In this document: positions 9,519 through 20,640 of the stretch, one piece after another
Layout: every line of letters starts with the position of its first letter
Position numbering within the stretch: position 1 is the stretch's first letter
NCBI GenBank assembly: GCA_036852015.1
Contig: JAANDG010000448.1
Coordinates: 58,610-122,609 of the forward strand
Length of the DNA: 64,000 nucleotides
Direction: 5' to 3'
From: Pelodera strongyloides
Lineage: Eukaryota > Nematoda > Chromadorea > Rhabditida > Rhabditidae
Made by a program: the position numbers and the translations under genes
The notes under the pieces: model-generated
Told to the model about the DNA's origin: nothing
The model's input: only the letters and a program-made list of their open reading frames with translations
The model's database searches: none

Positions 9519-12114
9519 TTATTTATTTCTGCAATTGACAAGATGATTGTTGTTGTGCCTGAAAAAATAACGACAATTGAAGTTCACATACAAGGATACA
9601 AGTTGTCGGGTTCAACCCAAATTTGTAGGCTAAGTGTGTAACATAAAAAGCGGAAATTATGGTACCAAAACGAAAGTTTCCGAAAAATGTTTTTTTTTTC
9701 TTGCTTTTTTTGATTTTGATCTACTATGCGATTATTCAGCAAAGACTATATATCCATGTTTCGAGGTTTATTTATTTTATGACTGTAAGTTATGATTTAT
9801 CAAATGATTATAACGTGGATGCCCCGTTTGAAAACAAATACCTGAATGATGTAAATTACCCCATGAATGGCACCTCAGGAGTAGAGAAGGTTTCTTTGGC
9901 AAGATCGATGGTAACATTCTAAATGGCGATGATTACAATAGTTAAATAGTACACCGGATAATTCACCACCTACGTCGGCAGTATGGTCGTGTGGACTGCC
10001 GAACGATCTGGTTGAAAAGTGGTCAATCTAGTAAAGGTATAATCACATGCTGATCTTTCTGAAAAGCCGATCCGTACGTTTGAAGGCCAGCACACTTGGT
10101 CTTCTGCGGCTGAAAACAAGTGATTTAGTCATCTTTATGTTGCATGCTTTTGTAGCAATCAACTGGTGCAACGGTCGAACCATAGCTAGATAACATTCGA
10201 AAGAGCTTTCTCATATAAATTATCGCATTGCAACTATGTCCTAAACAAAGAATCAGCTCATAATCGATATGTTTGAGAGGATAGTTCACGGACGCTCATT
10301 GACTAGGCATTATTCTGCATAACATAAGTTGCTTGCCTTTAAAGCGAAATACCGGCCGATTTTTGAAAGCATCGTGAGCACCTGTATTCCTGCGTATTTA
10401 TGCTAAGTTGCTCGAATTTAGCTCGATCTGTTCTTCTAATTTAAGCATAAGCTGCATAAGAATGATGGTCTAGTCGATGTGTTTTAAAAACTAGCCGGTA
10501 TTTCGCTTTAAGAAAATACCGTTGCGCTCTTCGCGCAACGACGAATAAAAATTATAAGGTGGATGAAAGAGAAAGTACCGTAAAACGGCTCATGTTATGC
10601 AATTAAATTAAATTATACTTGGAAGCATAGGCACACCTGTCCTGGACATTTCCAAACAACTTTAAGGAAGAATTGGCATTCTGGTTTCCCAACGCACTCA
10701 TCCTTGACGTCATCTTTGTGAGCGCTCAGAGTGCACTGAATGGCGAAGTCCATTTTATAACTTTTTGTCCCTCATACATAGAACAAGTTAAACAGACTAA
10801 AGTCAAAATACACCGTGCCACGCTCATTATAGCATAGTGGGCAATCAGTACGAGTGACAACTGCGATGTATTGTTGGGTATGATTACTAGCTATGGTAAA
10901 TTGTTGAATACTATGTCAATATTGAGCCACAAAATTGGAAAGAAAATTGCATCCTACTGTATATGAGGCGGAGAATCAGATGGATTCATCAAAAATAGGG
11001 CTTACCATAGATGGACCTGATCCTTCCAATTCACATTTGCCGTACCAGTCATCTTCAGAAAGGTGTGCATCAACTTCACCGAGATAAACCGCTACAGATT
11101 CCTGTAATAACATATCGGTATCTGCTATGATTTTTTTACTAATTTCCTACTAGGTGTTTAGTCGGCCCGAGCTCGGAAACCCCCCAGTTTCTCGGACCGA
11201 GCTCGGAAAATAGGCGGGTCGAGCTCGGGAGCAGTCTGTTTGTCCGTTTCCGAGGTTTTCCCATGGTCATTCCGAGCCTTTTCCGACAAATTTTCGAGCT
11301 CGGGCAGACTAAAACCCTAGTATGAAACTGGTAAAAAAAAACTTTTTTCCGCGTGCGCAGCTCGGAAACAAAGATCATCGTAGCTGAAGCGAGCTAGAGA
11401 GCTCTCTCGCTCTCTCTCTCTCTGGCGAGATAAAGCTCTCTAGTGAAAGGGGGGAAGAGAGAGAGAAAACTACACAACGCTTATAAGTGTCGTCACAACC
11501 TAATACATAGAAAAAAATTGGTACTCTAAATGTCCAAAAATGTGACATACTGGTGCGGCTGAACGAGTGAGCGTCCCGTCTGTTTTCCTTACCTAAACAA
11601 ACTTAATTATAGCAAATGAACAGTCTTTTACGATTGGGACTGGACACTGCTTTTCCACGGAACTTCACTTATCTTGCGAGTGAGTGAAACCCGGCCGAAT
11701 TTCTGTAAATTTGCAATGATTTGTTTTGTACAGATTTTCTCGTTTATTTTCTTTTATTTATGCATGCCAGCAAAACGCATATAAATTAACTACTAACCAT
11801 CGCATGGCAGTCCAGCGTGACATTGTACTGAAATTATTTATAGTTATTATTGACTTTTAACTTCGTTGAGGCTCACTAAAATATCACACAGCGGCTCATA
11901 CGGCAGCTCAACAAAATACGTGCCCCGTTTTATTCCTCTGTACACTTACAATTATTGCGAAACTACGTAGTTAACTGAAACTCTTCGAAAATGATCATAA
12001 CATGGTTCAGAAAAGTTGTATATAACTGACCTGTACGTGATAGGGGGTCCACTCAGTTATTATCCAATCAGCGGCCGCTAGTGCATATAGGCAACCAAAA
12101 ATGAGGGTTTTCAT
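9519..12114 (-). CDS. Small secreted cysteine-rich protein, paralogue A
   Basis: Eight exons on the minus strand: 12031-12114, 11798-11827, 11551-11592, 11006-11101, 10637-10735, 10047-10109, 9860-9918, 9519-9558; about 170 aa with consistent phases. Exon 1 encodes a clear signal peptide (MKTLIFGCLYALAAA). Later motifs: YNVTLDCHAM, KTDGTLT, DDWYGKCE, CTLSAHKDD, VVWKCPGQPQKTKCAG, NVTIDLAKETFSTP, and a C-terminal HNNNHLVNCRNK. The mature protein has eight cysteines. Unlike B and C it has none in exon 1 but an extra one in exon 5 (DDVKDEC), so the count is kept. I do not recognise the family. Likely secreted. Most diverged of the three copies. Confidence 0.75.
10339..10511. mobile_element. MITE family 1 copy
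   Basis: TTAA-bounded, with ends TTAAAGCGAAATACCGGCCG and CTAGCCGGTATTTCGCTTTA. One of the better-preserved copies; lies in the exon 5-6 intron of paralogue A. Confidence 0.85.
11147..11322. mobile_element. Inverted-repeat element with CCCGAGCTCG ends
   Basis: Left end CTAGGTGTTTAGTCGGCCCG and right end CGGGCAGACTAAAACCCTAG are inverted copies, flanked by TA. Several internal GAGCTCGG motifs add secondary structure. Lies in the exon 3-4 intron of paralogue A. Confidence 0.65.
11390..11472. repeat. CT/GA-rich low-complexity hairpin
   Basis: AGCTAGAGAGCTCTCTCGCTC followed by a CT run and then GAAGAGAGAGAGA; the two halves can pair. Intron of paralogue A. Confidence 0.55.
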
Positions 12115-12492
12115 CTATAAGTATTGTTTTAAGTTTATTGATCATTATATATTGTTATAAATATGGTTCTTATCTTACTTTACTGACATACGTAGTGTAA
12201 ATATTTTCTATTCTAGTTTATTTTCATTTACCACAAATAGTGTGCGGTGGCAAAATGCGATAACTCAAGCAGGCATTATGTAACAACAAAAACTGATTTT
12301 TTGTTTGGTTGTCTACATCAAGCGTAAACAACGATGGTTTACTAATGTATTCCATGGTTCATGTTATGTACTCGTCTTATTATTGTGCTGTGCTTTAATG
12401 TAAAACACGTTTAACCTATACACGTGTAGCAAGGAAGGAAGTATGCAGAACTGTGGAGAATTATGTATTCAGAGCACTCCAAATAACTGGAC

Positions 12493-15302
12493 TTAAAGGG
12501 ACAGGCCCACCGATATAAACCTACGTTTATTATTTGTTCATAATTCATAAAAAGGGTATTTATTATAATATATACAAACTAAATATTATTCAGATTCACC
12601 ATGGCGAAGTTTTTCCGGTGAGCTTTCCTTACTGATACACAATACACACACTCAACACACTCAATACACAAAAAACCTAGATAACTGGCCAAGCGAATTC
12701 CGAAAAGGTGCGGCAGAAATTGCGCAGCCCGTCGCAACGCGTATGAAAAAAGCGTACGCTTCCCTCGGTATACTGTATTTGGGGTGCGACATTTTGACCC
12801 CTTATTCTATTGGCGCTCGGTTGCTACGCGCAAACTACACTTTTAGCTACGGCGTAAACTTCTACGCGAAAAATTACGTTTGCGCTACGACCCTCGCTTT
12901 TGGTGTACCCACGTGACACATGAAATAACCCGAAAATGGGAATGGTTTATTGCTAGACTACAAAGCCCCGAAGGGGAGAAAAACCCGATACGTCTGTCTG
13001 GCTGGCATATGGTAACGAGTCTAAACTCAAAAACAACGTCAATTGTCGAGCCTCCCCTCCGTGGAACGTTTGGAGTTTAAAATTAGTATATATTTCCCAG
13101 TCGCCATGGTACACATACAATCTTTACATGTTTGTGATACCCGTAAAATACCCCCCTCTAACATTTGAACTTTGGACTATACCATATGTCACGCCTATTG
13201 AGCTATTAGCCCGTCCGCCAACCAAACTTCTGGTTCCACACTAGTATAAAATACTGATTGCTCACGTGCCCCAGGTATGGGCGGACCAAACGTATGTTTC
13301 AAAAGCACCTTGAATTCCTTCGCAGATACATTTCTGAATGGCCCGACGCTTCCTTGCCACTTAAGACGATCCCGGAGTCCATTCAATGGAGCTTAGCCGC
13401 TCATAGAACTCTTTACATTTTCATTCTAAAAACGTCAGTCATGACAGTACTGTGCAGTGCGCGCACCCACACACGTTTTCTTTTCAACGAAGCTTTCTCG
13501 TTCCGAACGAGCGTTCCCCAAAATAATGACCAATTGACCTTACTGTGTCCGGTAAATTAATATTGTATGAACATTGTACCCAAACTCAGACGTTTCTGGT
13601 ACTGGTCTGGACTCATTCGAAATTGGTGTCTATTCCCTAATGTCTACTTTCTCACGAAGTATTAAAGCCGCCTGAGCCTGAGTAAGCGTAAGCAACTGAA
13701 CTGGACTGAAAAGTGTTCAGTCATCTAGCCCGATGCAGTTCGGGTGGTCTTAGGCTACGTCTACATTTGGCCACCCCTCCACGCCTTCCATGATTAGTTA
13801 ATTCATATTCATTCATATTTAACTCCAAGCATCTCCAATCCATATCCAAGCATCTCCATTTACGAAGGAAATTATAACCTGGCTAGGTACCAGGTACAAG
13901 GGAAACGCGGAAAAACAAACATAAATTACCTTGAAATCCTTCACCGCTCCGTACTGATGGAAACCTTTTCTTATCCGTCAAAGAAAATCACGGCGCCGAT
14001 AGAACTCGTTCGGCCACTTGCACTCTAAAGACTTGTGTGATTAAAACGTTGCGTTCCCTTTCTTATAACATACGTAAGTAATTTTCTGCCGGTTCTCCCG
14101 AACGAGCGAACAGCTAACGTTCATAACTAGCATGATACGTCGGTAAAATAGGGTCGTATGGAGATTGTTTCCAAGATTGCGCTTGCCTTTTGACCAGCTT
14201 ATGATACTCCCACTCCGATACGTTTCTGGACCAATAGAGTTTCAACAAGATGCCTATGTACTAAATGCGAAGTGTTCGAACTAATAACTCAGTAACTTCT
14301 GGTTCTGTGCACAATGCTGATCTACACTGTACACTGGTTGTTCATTGGTTCTTTGACCAGAAGCGGATAGTTTTAGGCTAGGATCCATCACCACGTTTTC
14401 GCAACTTACACTATGACTATGACTGTAGGCTTTTCCTAGCAGTATGCCTCATATCATAACCTACCCCGCCAAAATGCGCTTAGTCAATCAGCTACACACA
14501 TTGCGTGTAGAATCTTGACATGTTATATTTGCTATACAATAATGTGTAGAAACCTGAACTACGCTTGACCATAATGGCCTTGTTATGGCCACCCTGCTTT
14601 CCTAGCTGGTTGCAACGTAAAGAAGGATCATGGTCTCGAAAAAGCGATTGAATGTTCACACGCTACAAACTACAAAAGCTGGCGTCTTGAGTCTGAAGTC
14701 TGCTTTCACCTTGCCCAGTATCAAGTAAGACAAGTTAAAAAAAAAAAAAAAAAATTTAACCAACCACAAAGTAGTGTCGCTTCCACAAGGCCCTGTCAGT
14801 GAGACACGATTATCGCCGGGCCATCTTTTTTCATTGTTGAACCTTTTGAACAGTACCGCCACACATAGCCTTGGTCGCAAGCTCGACATAATCGCCACTG
14901 TAATTACGAACCCGAGTTACCCGAGTAATATGAAATATAGAAAACGACACCATGGCCGCAGACCACGGATACGGTTAAAATTATAAAAGCGACGAAGCAT
15001 GATAAAATGATGCCAAAAATGTGAAATGGAAATTTCCTAGTTTCCTAGTAGATTAAAGGGTGAGGTCCACCTCAGAAAACAAAAAAGTTATCACCTCCAT
15101 CAGATTCCGACAAAGGTGTGTATGAAAATGACTATGCAAATGACCTGTCTACGGTACCTTCTGTAAGGAAAGCTCACAGGAAACACTTCCCCATGGTGAA
15201 ACTGAATAATATTTAGTTTGTATATATTATAATAAATATCCTTTTCATGAATTATGAACAAATAATAAATGTAGGTTTATATCGGTGGGCCTGTCCCTTT
15301 AA
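12493..15302. mobile_element. 2.8 kb element with 138 bp terminal inverted repeats
   Basis: 12495-12632 and 15163-15300 are inverted copies at roughly 94% identity by eye, both starting AAAGGGACAGGCCCACCGAT and flanked by TTAA. The 2.5 kb interior has only short open frames with no transposase motif, so it is probably non-autonomous or gutted. The inner part of the terminus, with ATATATACAAACTAAAT, is related to MITE family 2. Alternatively, two inverted MITE copies flank unrelated DNA, but the matching outer TTAA favours one element. Confidence 0.65.
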
Positions 15303-15694
15303 AGGGACAGGCCCATCAAAATAAACCTATATTTACGATACGTTCATAATGACTATGAAGCATTTTTATTACAATATATACAAACTAAATTTCACCATTA
15401 TTCGCCCTAGCCAACTTTTTTCCAATGCGATCCACGCATATGTATACCATAAACTGCAGCTTTCAAAGCTATACATGCAAATTTTAATCGCATTATAATT
15501 TCACGATAAATTTGCATTGACGACAAGGATATTTGCGGCTTTACGGTATACATTTGATCTGAGCGCATCGGAAAAATGTTTCCCATGGCAAATAAATGTG
15601 AAATTTAGTTTGCATATATTGTAATAAAAATGCTTGATAGTCACTATGAACGTATCGTAAATATAGGTTTACTTTGATGGGCCTGTCCCTTTAA
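15299..15694. mobile_element. MITE family 2 copy (AAAGGGACAGGCCCATC ends)
   Basis: About 395 bp, palindromic over most of its length, TTAA at both ends. It shares its left TTAA with the 2.8 kb element, so the two are exactly abutted. A second copy lies at 18427-18823. Confidence 0.85.
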
Positions 15695-16771
15695 TTGTCT
15701 AGACACATCGAATTCTGAAAACATATTACATGGGTAACACGTGTCACATAATAACTAATTCAATAGTAGATATCGAATGTGCTATTAGATCAAAGGTAGA
15801 AAATACCAGGGAATCAAAGACTGTTCAGTAATTTGCTGATCGTATCGGGCAGATGAAGATATCCCACCCAGTTCTAGCCTTTTAGAAGTTCAGTAGTAAT
15901 AGTCAAGTTAGATCTTCAAGAATTTACGACTCCCTGAATAAACATCAAAGACACATATGTAAAATTGTCTTTACTGCCAACGTTTCGTCATTGCGACATC
16001 ATCAGGACGGAATGATTACCTCAGCCTCAAACTTGGGTAATTAAAACAAACTTGGGTAAAAAAAAATGAACATATATGCATTCCATAGTAATTGTATCGG
16101 ATGGTGATGGGTAATTAAAACGTGGGTAATTCAACAGTAATATCAGCCGGCCAACATAAACCATATCAATGTACGATATCAATTATATTTTGATATTTGT
16201 CAATTTAAAAATTACCAAATTATTTCCAGAAATTTCCAAATTCTTGACTTGGGTCCGAGTCCAATGGAATTGTTCTTCTGGATTTTATCACAGTTTAAGA
16301 TTTCGGGAAGCAGCCGAGTTAGAAGTTTGAGGTGTTGCAAAACTTTAGTTGTTTCTATATTTACTTCTTTTTTAATATAATCTGGTCCTTCCCGACCCAT
16401 AAAATATCACGCACAAAGACAATCAAAGATCGGTTTGTGTTGTAAAGTACACATAATAAACAAAGCATAATAAAGCTGGGTGAACAAGCAAATTCGAAGT
16501 AAATCACAAGAAATTCGTAGACCTCTTTGAATCCTATACTTTCTTTGTGAGACATTGTTTTCTTGTTCAAGTTGCTTGTTTCTGAATTTCTCATTTGGGA
16601 GCCCTTGATCCTTGAGCAGCAATCACCAAAGTCAACGCGTTCCACGTGCTACAGTGTTCATATTGCATTCATCTAACAACTCACTACTAGTGCATATCAC
16701 GAAAGTTTGCTGAGATATTGATCGTTTTTTTTTCGTGAGTAGAATTTCCAATAGAGAGGCCGAGCAAAACT
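15695..16771. other. Spacer downstream of paralogue B
   Basis: No gene recognised apart from the SL1-like sequence. 16060-16110 is a near copy (two mismatches in about 49 bases) of 17257-17308, the intron end just before exon 7 of paralogue B. Open frames at 16212-16645 on the minus strand have no recognisable product. Confidence 0.5.
16026..16059 (-). other. SL1 spliced-leader-like sequence plus partial second copy
   Basis: Read on the minus strand, 16047-16026 matches the 22-nt nematode SL1 leader at 21 positions (all of TTTAATTACCCAAGTTTGAG; position 2 is T instead of G). Directly upstream, 16059-16047 repeats the 13-base TTACCCAAGTTTG part, and TTTTAATTACCC recurs at 16123-16112. Downstream of the leader the sequence is GCTGAGGTAATC instead of the GTAAAC of a typical SL1 RNA gene. 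It could be an SL RNA pseudogene or a leader carried by a reverse-transcribed trans-spliced RNA. Confidence 0.6.
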
Positions 16772-19700
16772 TTATTTAGTAATTTTGTGTTTTATAAATC
16801 TTTGTTCCTTGCAAGTGACAAGATGCTTGCCGTTGTGCCTGAAATATGAATAAAGTGAGAAAATAACGATAAGCTTTCAAGAAGAAGTCGTTGTCAACAC
16901 AAACTGTCAGAAAAATAAATTATGAAATACAAATGTTCTGTAGTTTCTGTGGTTAACAAAACGTTGAGACTATTCAGTAATTAATAAAAAAAGTATTGAC
17001 GCTGAGGCCGGTTCCAATCAAATTTACCGCTTGGGTAGGTTACAGGCGTCTCCTTATTTAGCATGCTCTCTCAGCGTTCTCTCGCAGCCTGTCAAAATCA
17101 GAGAAAGCCGGGGGAGCACGCCAAACAGGCACGCCAAGCACGCCTGTAACCTACCCCAGCGGTAAATTTTATTGGAATCGGTCTCTGGTTACTTACTCCT
17201 TGAACTCGTCTTCAGGAGTTGAAAAGGTTTCGGAAGCAAGGTCGATGATAACACTCTAAAAAATGAACATATATGCATTCCCTAGTAATTGAATCGGATG
17301 GTGATGGTGATCATAAAATGACGAGCGTGAACGCCCTGGTCAAACGGAAAACTAGCGCTATGTGAGCTGATGAATATCAGCAAAATCAGGTAGAGATTTC
17401 GAAAGATTGCAGATATCATGAGAATCACCAAGGTTAAAAAGCTTAAAGCTGGGACTGGCCTTCAGGGCACCACAAAGGGGCCCATGCAGTCCGCTCAGGT
17501 CTACCGGAGTAGTGCGTTCCAGATCTAGAGATATCTACGGAATGGGTGACCAGCCCTCATCCTAGTCCGCCCAACTAGTGCTCGGAGAGACCCAGCTTTA
17601 TTAACAATGCTCATAATAAGAAATTTCCACTCACATGCTTATCTTTCTGAAATTTGTCGGGATAAATTGACCATAAGTTAGCACATTTGGTCTTCTCAGG
17701 CTGAAAAATTGCTTTCATTTCACAGTCAAGTCATTAATATTATTCATGTCTTCAGTTTATTACTAATCTCATAACAAGTTGTCAGTTTGTGCAATACTAC
17801 GTTCGCGGGTGCGCAGCACATCCAGCGCCGCCATCGCCCCTTCCTTTTGGTGCTGCACGGTTCGCCACGAGTACGAATACGTTTCGCAAGCTTATTATAA
17901 CAAATTGAATAATATCTAATCTAGCATGGCCCGGGACTTTGAAACGTATGCTGGACTCGGTATTTTTTGTTAGGAAGCATTTTTTTTAAAGCGAAATGCT
18001 AGCCCCCTTGGAAAATTTGCATATGATAAGCAAATTCTATGTATCCTATGCTAATTTTGTACGATTGCCGTGGACGATCGTACAAAATTAGCATAGGATA
18101 CATAGGATTTGCTTATCATATGTAAATTTTCCAAAGGGGCTAGCATTTCGCTTTAATGTTCTCACCTGTCCGGGACATTTATAAGTGGTTTTCAGGAAGA
18201 ATTGATAATCACATGGTTCTTCTCCTACAAATGACGGATGGACATTGCCGTCATCCGGCTCAGCCTTCACAGTGCACTGAATTTTTTTAAATATAAACCT
18301 TTTTTTAATGAACAAAAACACAAACAAACAGTAAATCCTTGTCCTAACAACAGTATCAGCTTTTCGCAAAAAAAAAATACATTTTAGACGCTCATATGGT
18401 GATTTGGGGATGTTGCTGATATCCCTTTAAAGGGACAGGCCCATCAAAGTAAACCTATATTTACGATACGTTCATAGTGGCTACCAAGCATTTTTATTAC
18501 AATATATACAAACTAAATTTCGCATTTATTTGCCATGGAAAACTTTTTTCCGATGCGCTCAGCTTAAATGTATACCGTAAAGCCGCAAATATCCTTGTCG
18601 TCAATGCAAATTTATCGTGAAATCATAATGCGATTAAAATTTGCATATATAGCTCTGAAATCTGCAGTTTTATGGTATACATATGCGTTGAGCGCATTGG
18701 AAAAAAGTTTTCCAGGGCGAGTAATGGTGAAATATAGTTTGTATATATTGTAATAAAAATGCTTGATAGTCATTATGAACGTATCGTAAATATAGGTTTA
18801 TTTTGATGGGCCTGTCCCTTTAAAGCGATACAACATCCGGGTTTTTTAAACGTTGAACAAGCCGAAGTTAAATAAACTGTCATAAATTACCGAGCGTGTG
18901 TGGGCATTATACGAACAGCTCCCGTAGTCATCATCAGTCAAGTCATTATCACCGAGGACAACAGTTGCTGTTTGCTGTAATAACCATCTATGCGGCTTTT
19001 ATGACTAATTGCGGTATCAGTGTTACTTGATAATTGATGCCATACCTTGTATACCTTGAAGGTCGTTATAACAGATGTTGGCTGGCCAACAGCTCAGGTC
19101 GCGTTACTTGATAATTGATATCAGTACAAGAATCGATAATTGATACTGCTAATCAATTATCACCATTATCTATTTTCGTGGCCTAGGACTATATCCCGTA
19201 GTATGAAGGAAAAATACTAATTAGATTCAAGACAGCCATAAAGAAACGAGAAAAACTTACAAAAGGTGCAGCAATGTGAGTGAATGTGCCGTCCGCTTCC
19301 TTTTTCTATAAAACACATTTGATAACTTTGTGATATAGTTTTTGATTAACAAGACATTGTAGTAAGAGCACGACGTGGAAATTTTGGTTTAGAAATTGCC
19401 TGCTCACCTTCGCGGCGCAGTCGAGAAGCGTGACGTTGTACTGAAAATAGTTTTACCATTTTTCGCAATCAAACAACTTTTCGCAATCAAACTACTTTTC
19501 AGATATATGGGAAATACCGATGTGAATTTTTCGCCTGAATTCCAGCTATCTTTAAAGCGAAATACCGGTCGGTTTTTGAAACGCATCGTGGGCAGCGGAA
19601 ATCCTACGTACTCATGCAAGGTTGCTCGAGTTTAGCTCGATTTTTTATTCTAATGTATATTCATTTTCATAAGCTGAATAAGAATGCTGGTGTACTCGAT

Positions 19701-19879
19701 GTGTTTCAAAAACCGGCCGGTATTTCGCTTTAGAACCCATTTTTATACCATGAACTGACCTGCACAACATACTGACCAACACTAGGACCACGTGGTGGGC
19801 AAGGCGCTCCTCCGTCACGAGCTTCCAGAGAGATAACCAAGGCAAGTAGGCACATGGAGATGAAGATCTTCATCTGCAT
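16772..19879 (-). CDS. Small secreted cysteine-rich protein, paralogue B
   Basis: Eight exons: 19760-19879, 19408-19440, 19261-19305, 18891-18974, 18166-18276, 17635-17700, 17197-17255, 16772-16838; about 194 aa, all phases consistent. The start at 19879 gives a leader (MKIFISMCLLALVISLEA, from an ATG two codons in) followed by PCPPRGPSVGQYVVQ. Further motifs: YNVTLLDCAAK, KKEADGTFTHIAAPF, DDDYGSCSYNAHTRS, CTVKAEPDD, EEPCDYQFFLKTTYKCPGQ, PEKTKCANLW, VIIDLASETFSTPED, and HNGKHLVTCKEQ near the end. Eight cysteines follow the leader, consistent with four disulfides. Small exons of identical length (33, 45, 84, 66, 59 nt) are shared with paralogue C. Family not recognised; secretion is inferred. 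Confidence 0.82.
17012..17186. mobile_element. Inverted-repeat element with GGTTCCAATCAAATTTACCGC ends
   Basis: The left end, GGTTCCAATCAAATTTACCG, and the right end, CGGTAAATTTTATTGGAATC, are imperfect inverted copies, continuing inward with GGTAGGTTACAGGCGT and its complement. It lies in the last intron of paralogue B. Confidence 0.75.
17445..17599 (+). ncRNA. 5S-rRNA-like structured sequence (pseudogene or 5S-derived SINE)
   Basis: AAAGCTGGG (17445-17453) pairs with CCCAGCTTT (17591-17599) to close a 155 nt unit. Inside, TCCGCTCAGGTCTACCGGAG resembles the conserved 5S segment upstream of box A, and GGAATGGGTGACC resembles the 5S box-C segment at the expected spacing. Other 5S regions do not match, so it is not a normal 5S gene. 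Lies in the exon 6-7 intron of paralogue B, on the opposite strand. Confidence 0.45.
17986..18156. mobile_element. Foldback MITE ten bases from a splice donor
   Basis: Two arms of about 75 bp form a nearly exact palindrome with ends TTAAAGCGAAATGCTAGCCC and GGGCTAGCATTTCGCTTTAA. The outer 12 bases match MITE family 1 but the interior differs. The right edge lies just inside the 5' splice site of exon 5 of paralogue B (exon edge at 18166). Confidence 0.88.
18427..18823. mobile_element. MITE family 2 copy
   Basis: Palindromic and TTAA-bounded, about 397 bp, closely matching 15299-15694. Lies in the exon 4-5 intron of paralogue B. Confidence 0.87.
19552..19733. mobile_element. MITE family 1 copy
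   Basis: Ends TTAAAGCGAAATACCGGTCGG and CCGGCCGGTATTTCGCTTTA, TTAA on the left. Lies in the first intron of paralogue B. Confidence 0.86.
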
Positions 19880-20430
19880 TGATTATTTTCGTGAGGTTAA
19901 TCTATATTATAATTTGTAATTTGACATAGCGGAAAGGCCTATGAAGGTTTCCTTCTTGAAGAAGATAATCGGAACACTGTAGTGTATGGCGTTATGTATG
20001 GCTCTTTCGTAGTGTACGGCGTTAGTCGAAAAACTGTAGGTCGGGAACTGCTGCATATAAAATTGTAGAAATGCTGGTGATCAACACGAAACGTGAACAA
20101 GGCAGACACTGTCTAGTAATACATACAATAAATACATTGTATATGTCTTTGTCAAACATCGTCAATTATATTGTTGAACGAGCATTCTGTAACGTGTATC
20201 CACGTAATATTGTTTCAATAACCAATTTAATAACTTCAACCTCGCCATATGTCTGGACAATAATAGACAGTAATCTGCGCTCAACCGTGTTGTGAATACA
20301 TAATTCATTGAGCAGACAGCTTTTCTACTTCCTTTCGCTTTCCTTTCCTTTCATAAAAAAACCATAAAATACAAATCTAATAAACACCGCAATGTTTGTT
20401 GGAACCCTGATTTTCAGTTATCTGGAAAAT
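19880..20430 (-). promoter_or_regulatory. Upstream region of paralogue B, homologous to that of C
   Basis: Blocks such as ATCCACGTAATA, GTCTGGACAATAATAGACAG, CTCAACCGTG and TGTGAATACATAAT recur in the same order in 24538-25050 upstream of paralogue C. The copied unit therefore included several hundred bases of 5' flank and probably the promoter. No TATA box or factor site could be assigned. Confidence 0.55.
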
Positions 20431-20505
20431 TCTGCCGTAACTGCCGTAATAACCAAATAAAATAAAATTGCTGCACGGGAAGCCCTCGGGCAATGTGGTA
20501 TCATC

Positions 20506-20640
20506 TGAGGCCATATTCACCACTCAATTCCATGTATGGAATGCCCCATCTTTTCTCTGCGTGTCTCACATTAGAGTGCTATTTTCTGTCACAAGGGAAA
20601 AATTCTCCGAGGAAATCGGAGTGGTGAATATATGGCCTCT
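20506..20640. mobile_element. Dispersed repeat with GCCATATTCACCACTC ends, copy 1
   Basis: Starts GGCCATATTCACCACTCAAT and ends GAGTGGTGAATATATGGCC, an inverted pair. The interior (CTCACATTAGAGTGCTATTT) recurs at 40738-40872, so this is a repeat family. Region 20641-21086 otherwise shows no gene. Confidence 0.7.

Noticed and set aside
9659..9922. Plus-strand open frame with a hydrophobic N-terminus
   Set aside because: It overlaps exon 7 of paralogue A on the minus strand, whose splice sites and homology to B and C are clear.
17445..17599. Functional 5S rRNA gene
   Set aside because: Only the segments near boxes A and C resemble 5S; length and the remaining conserved positions do not.
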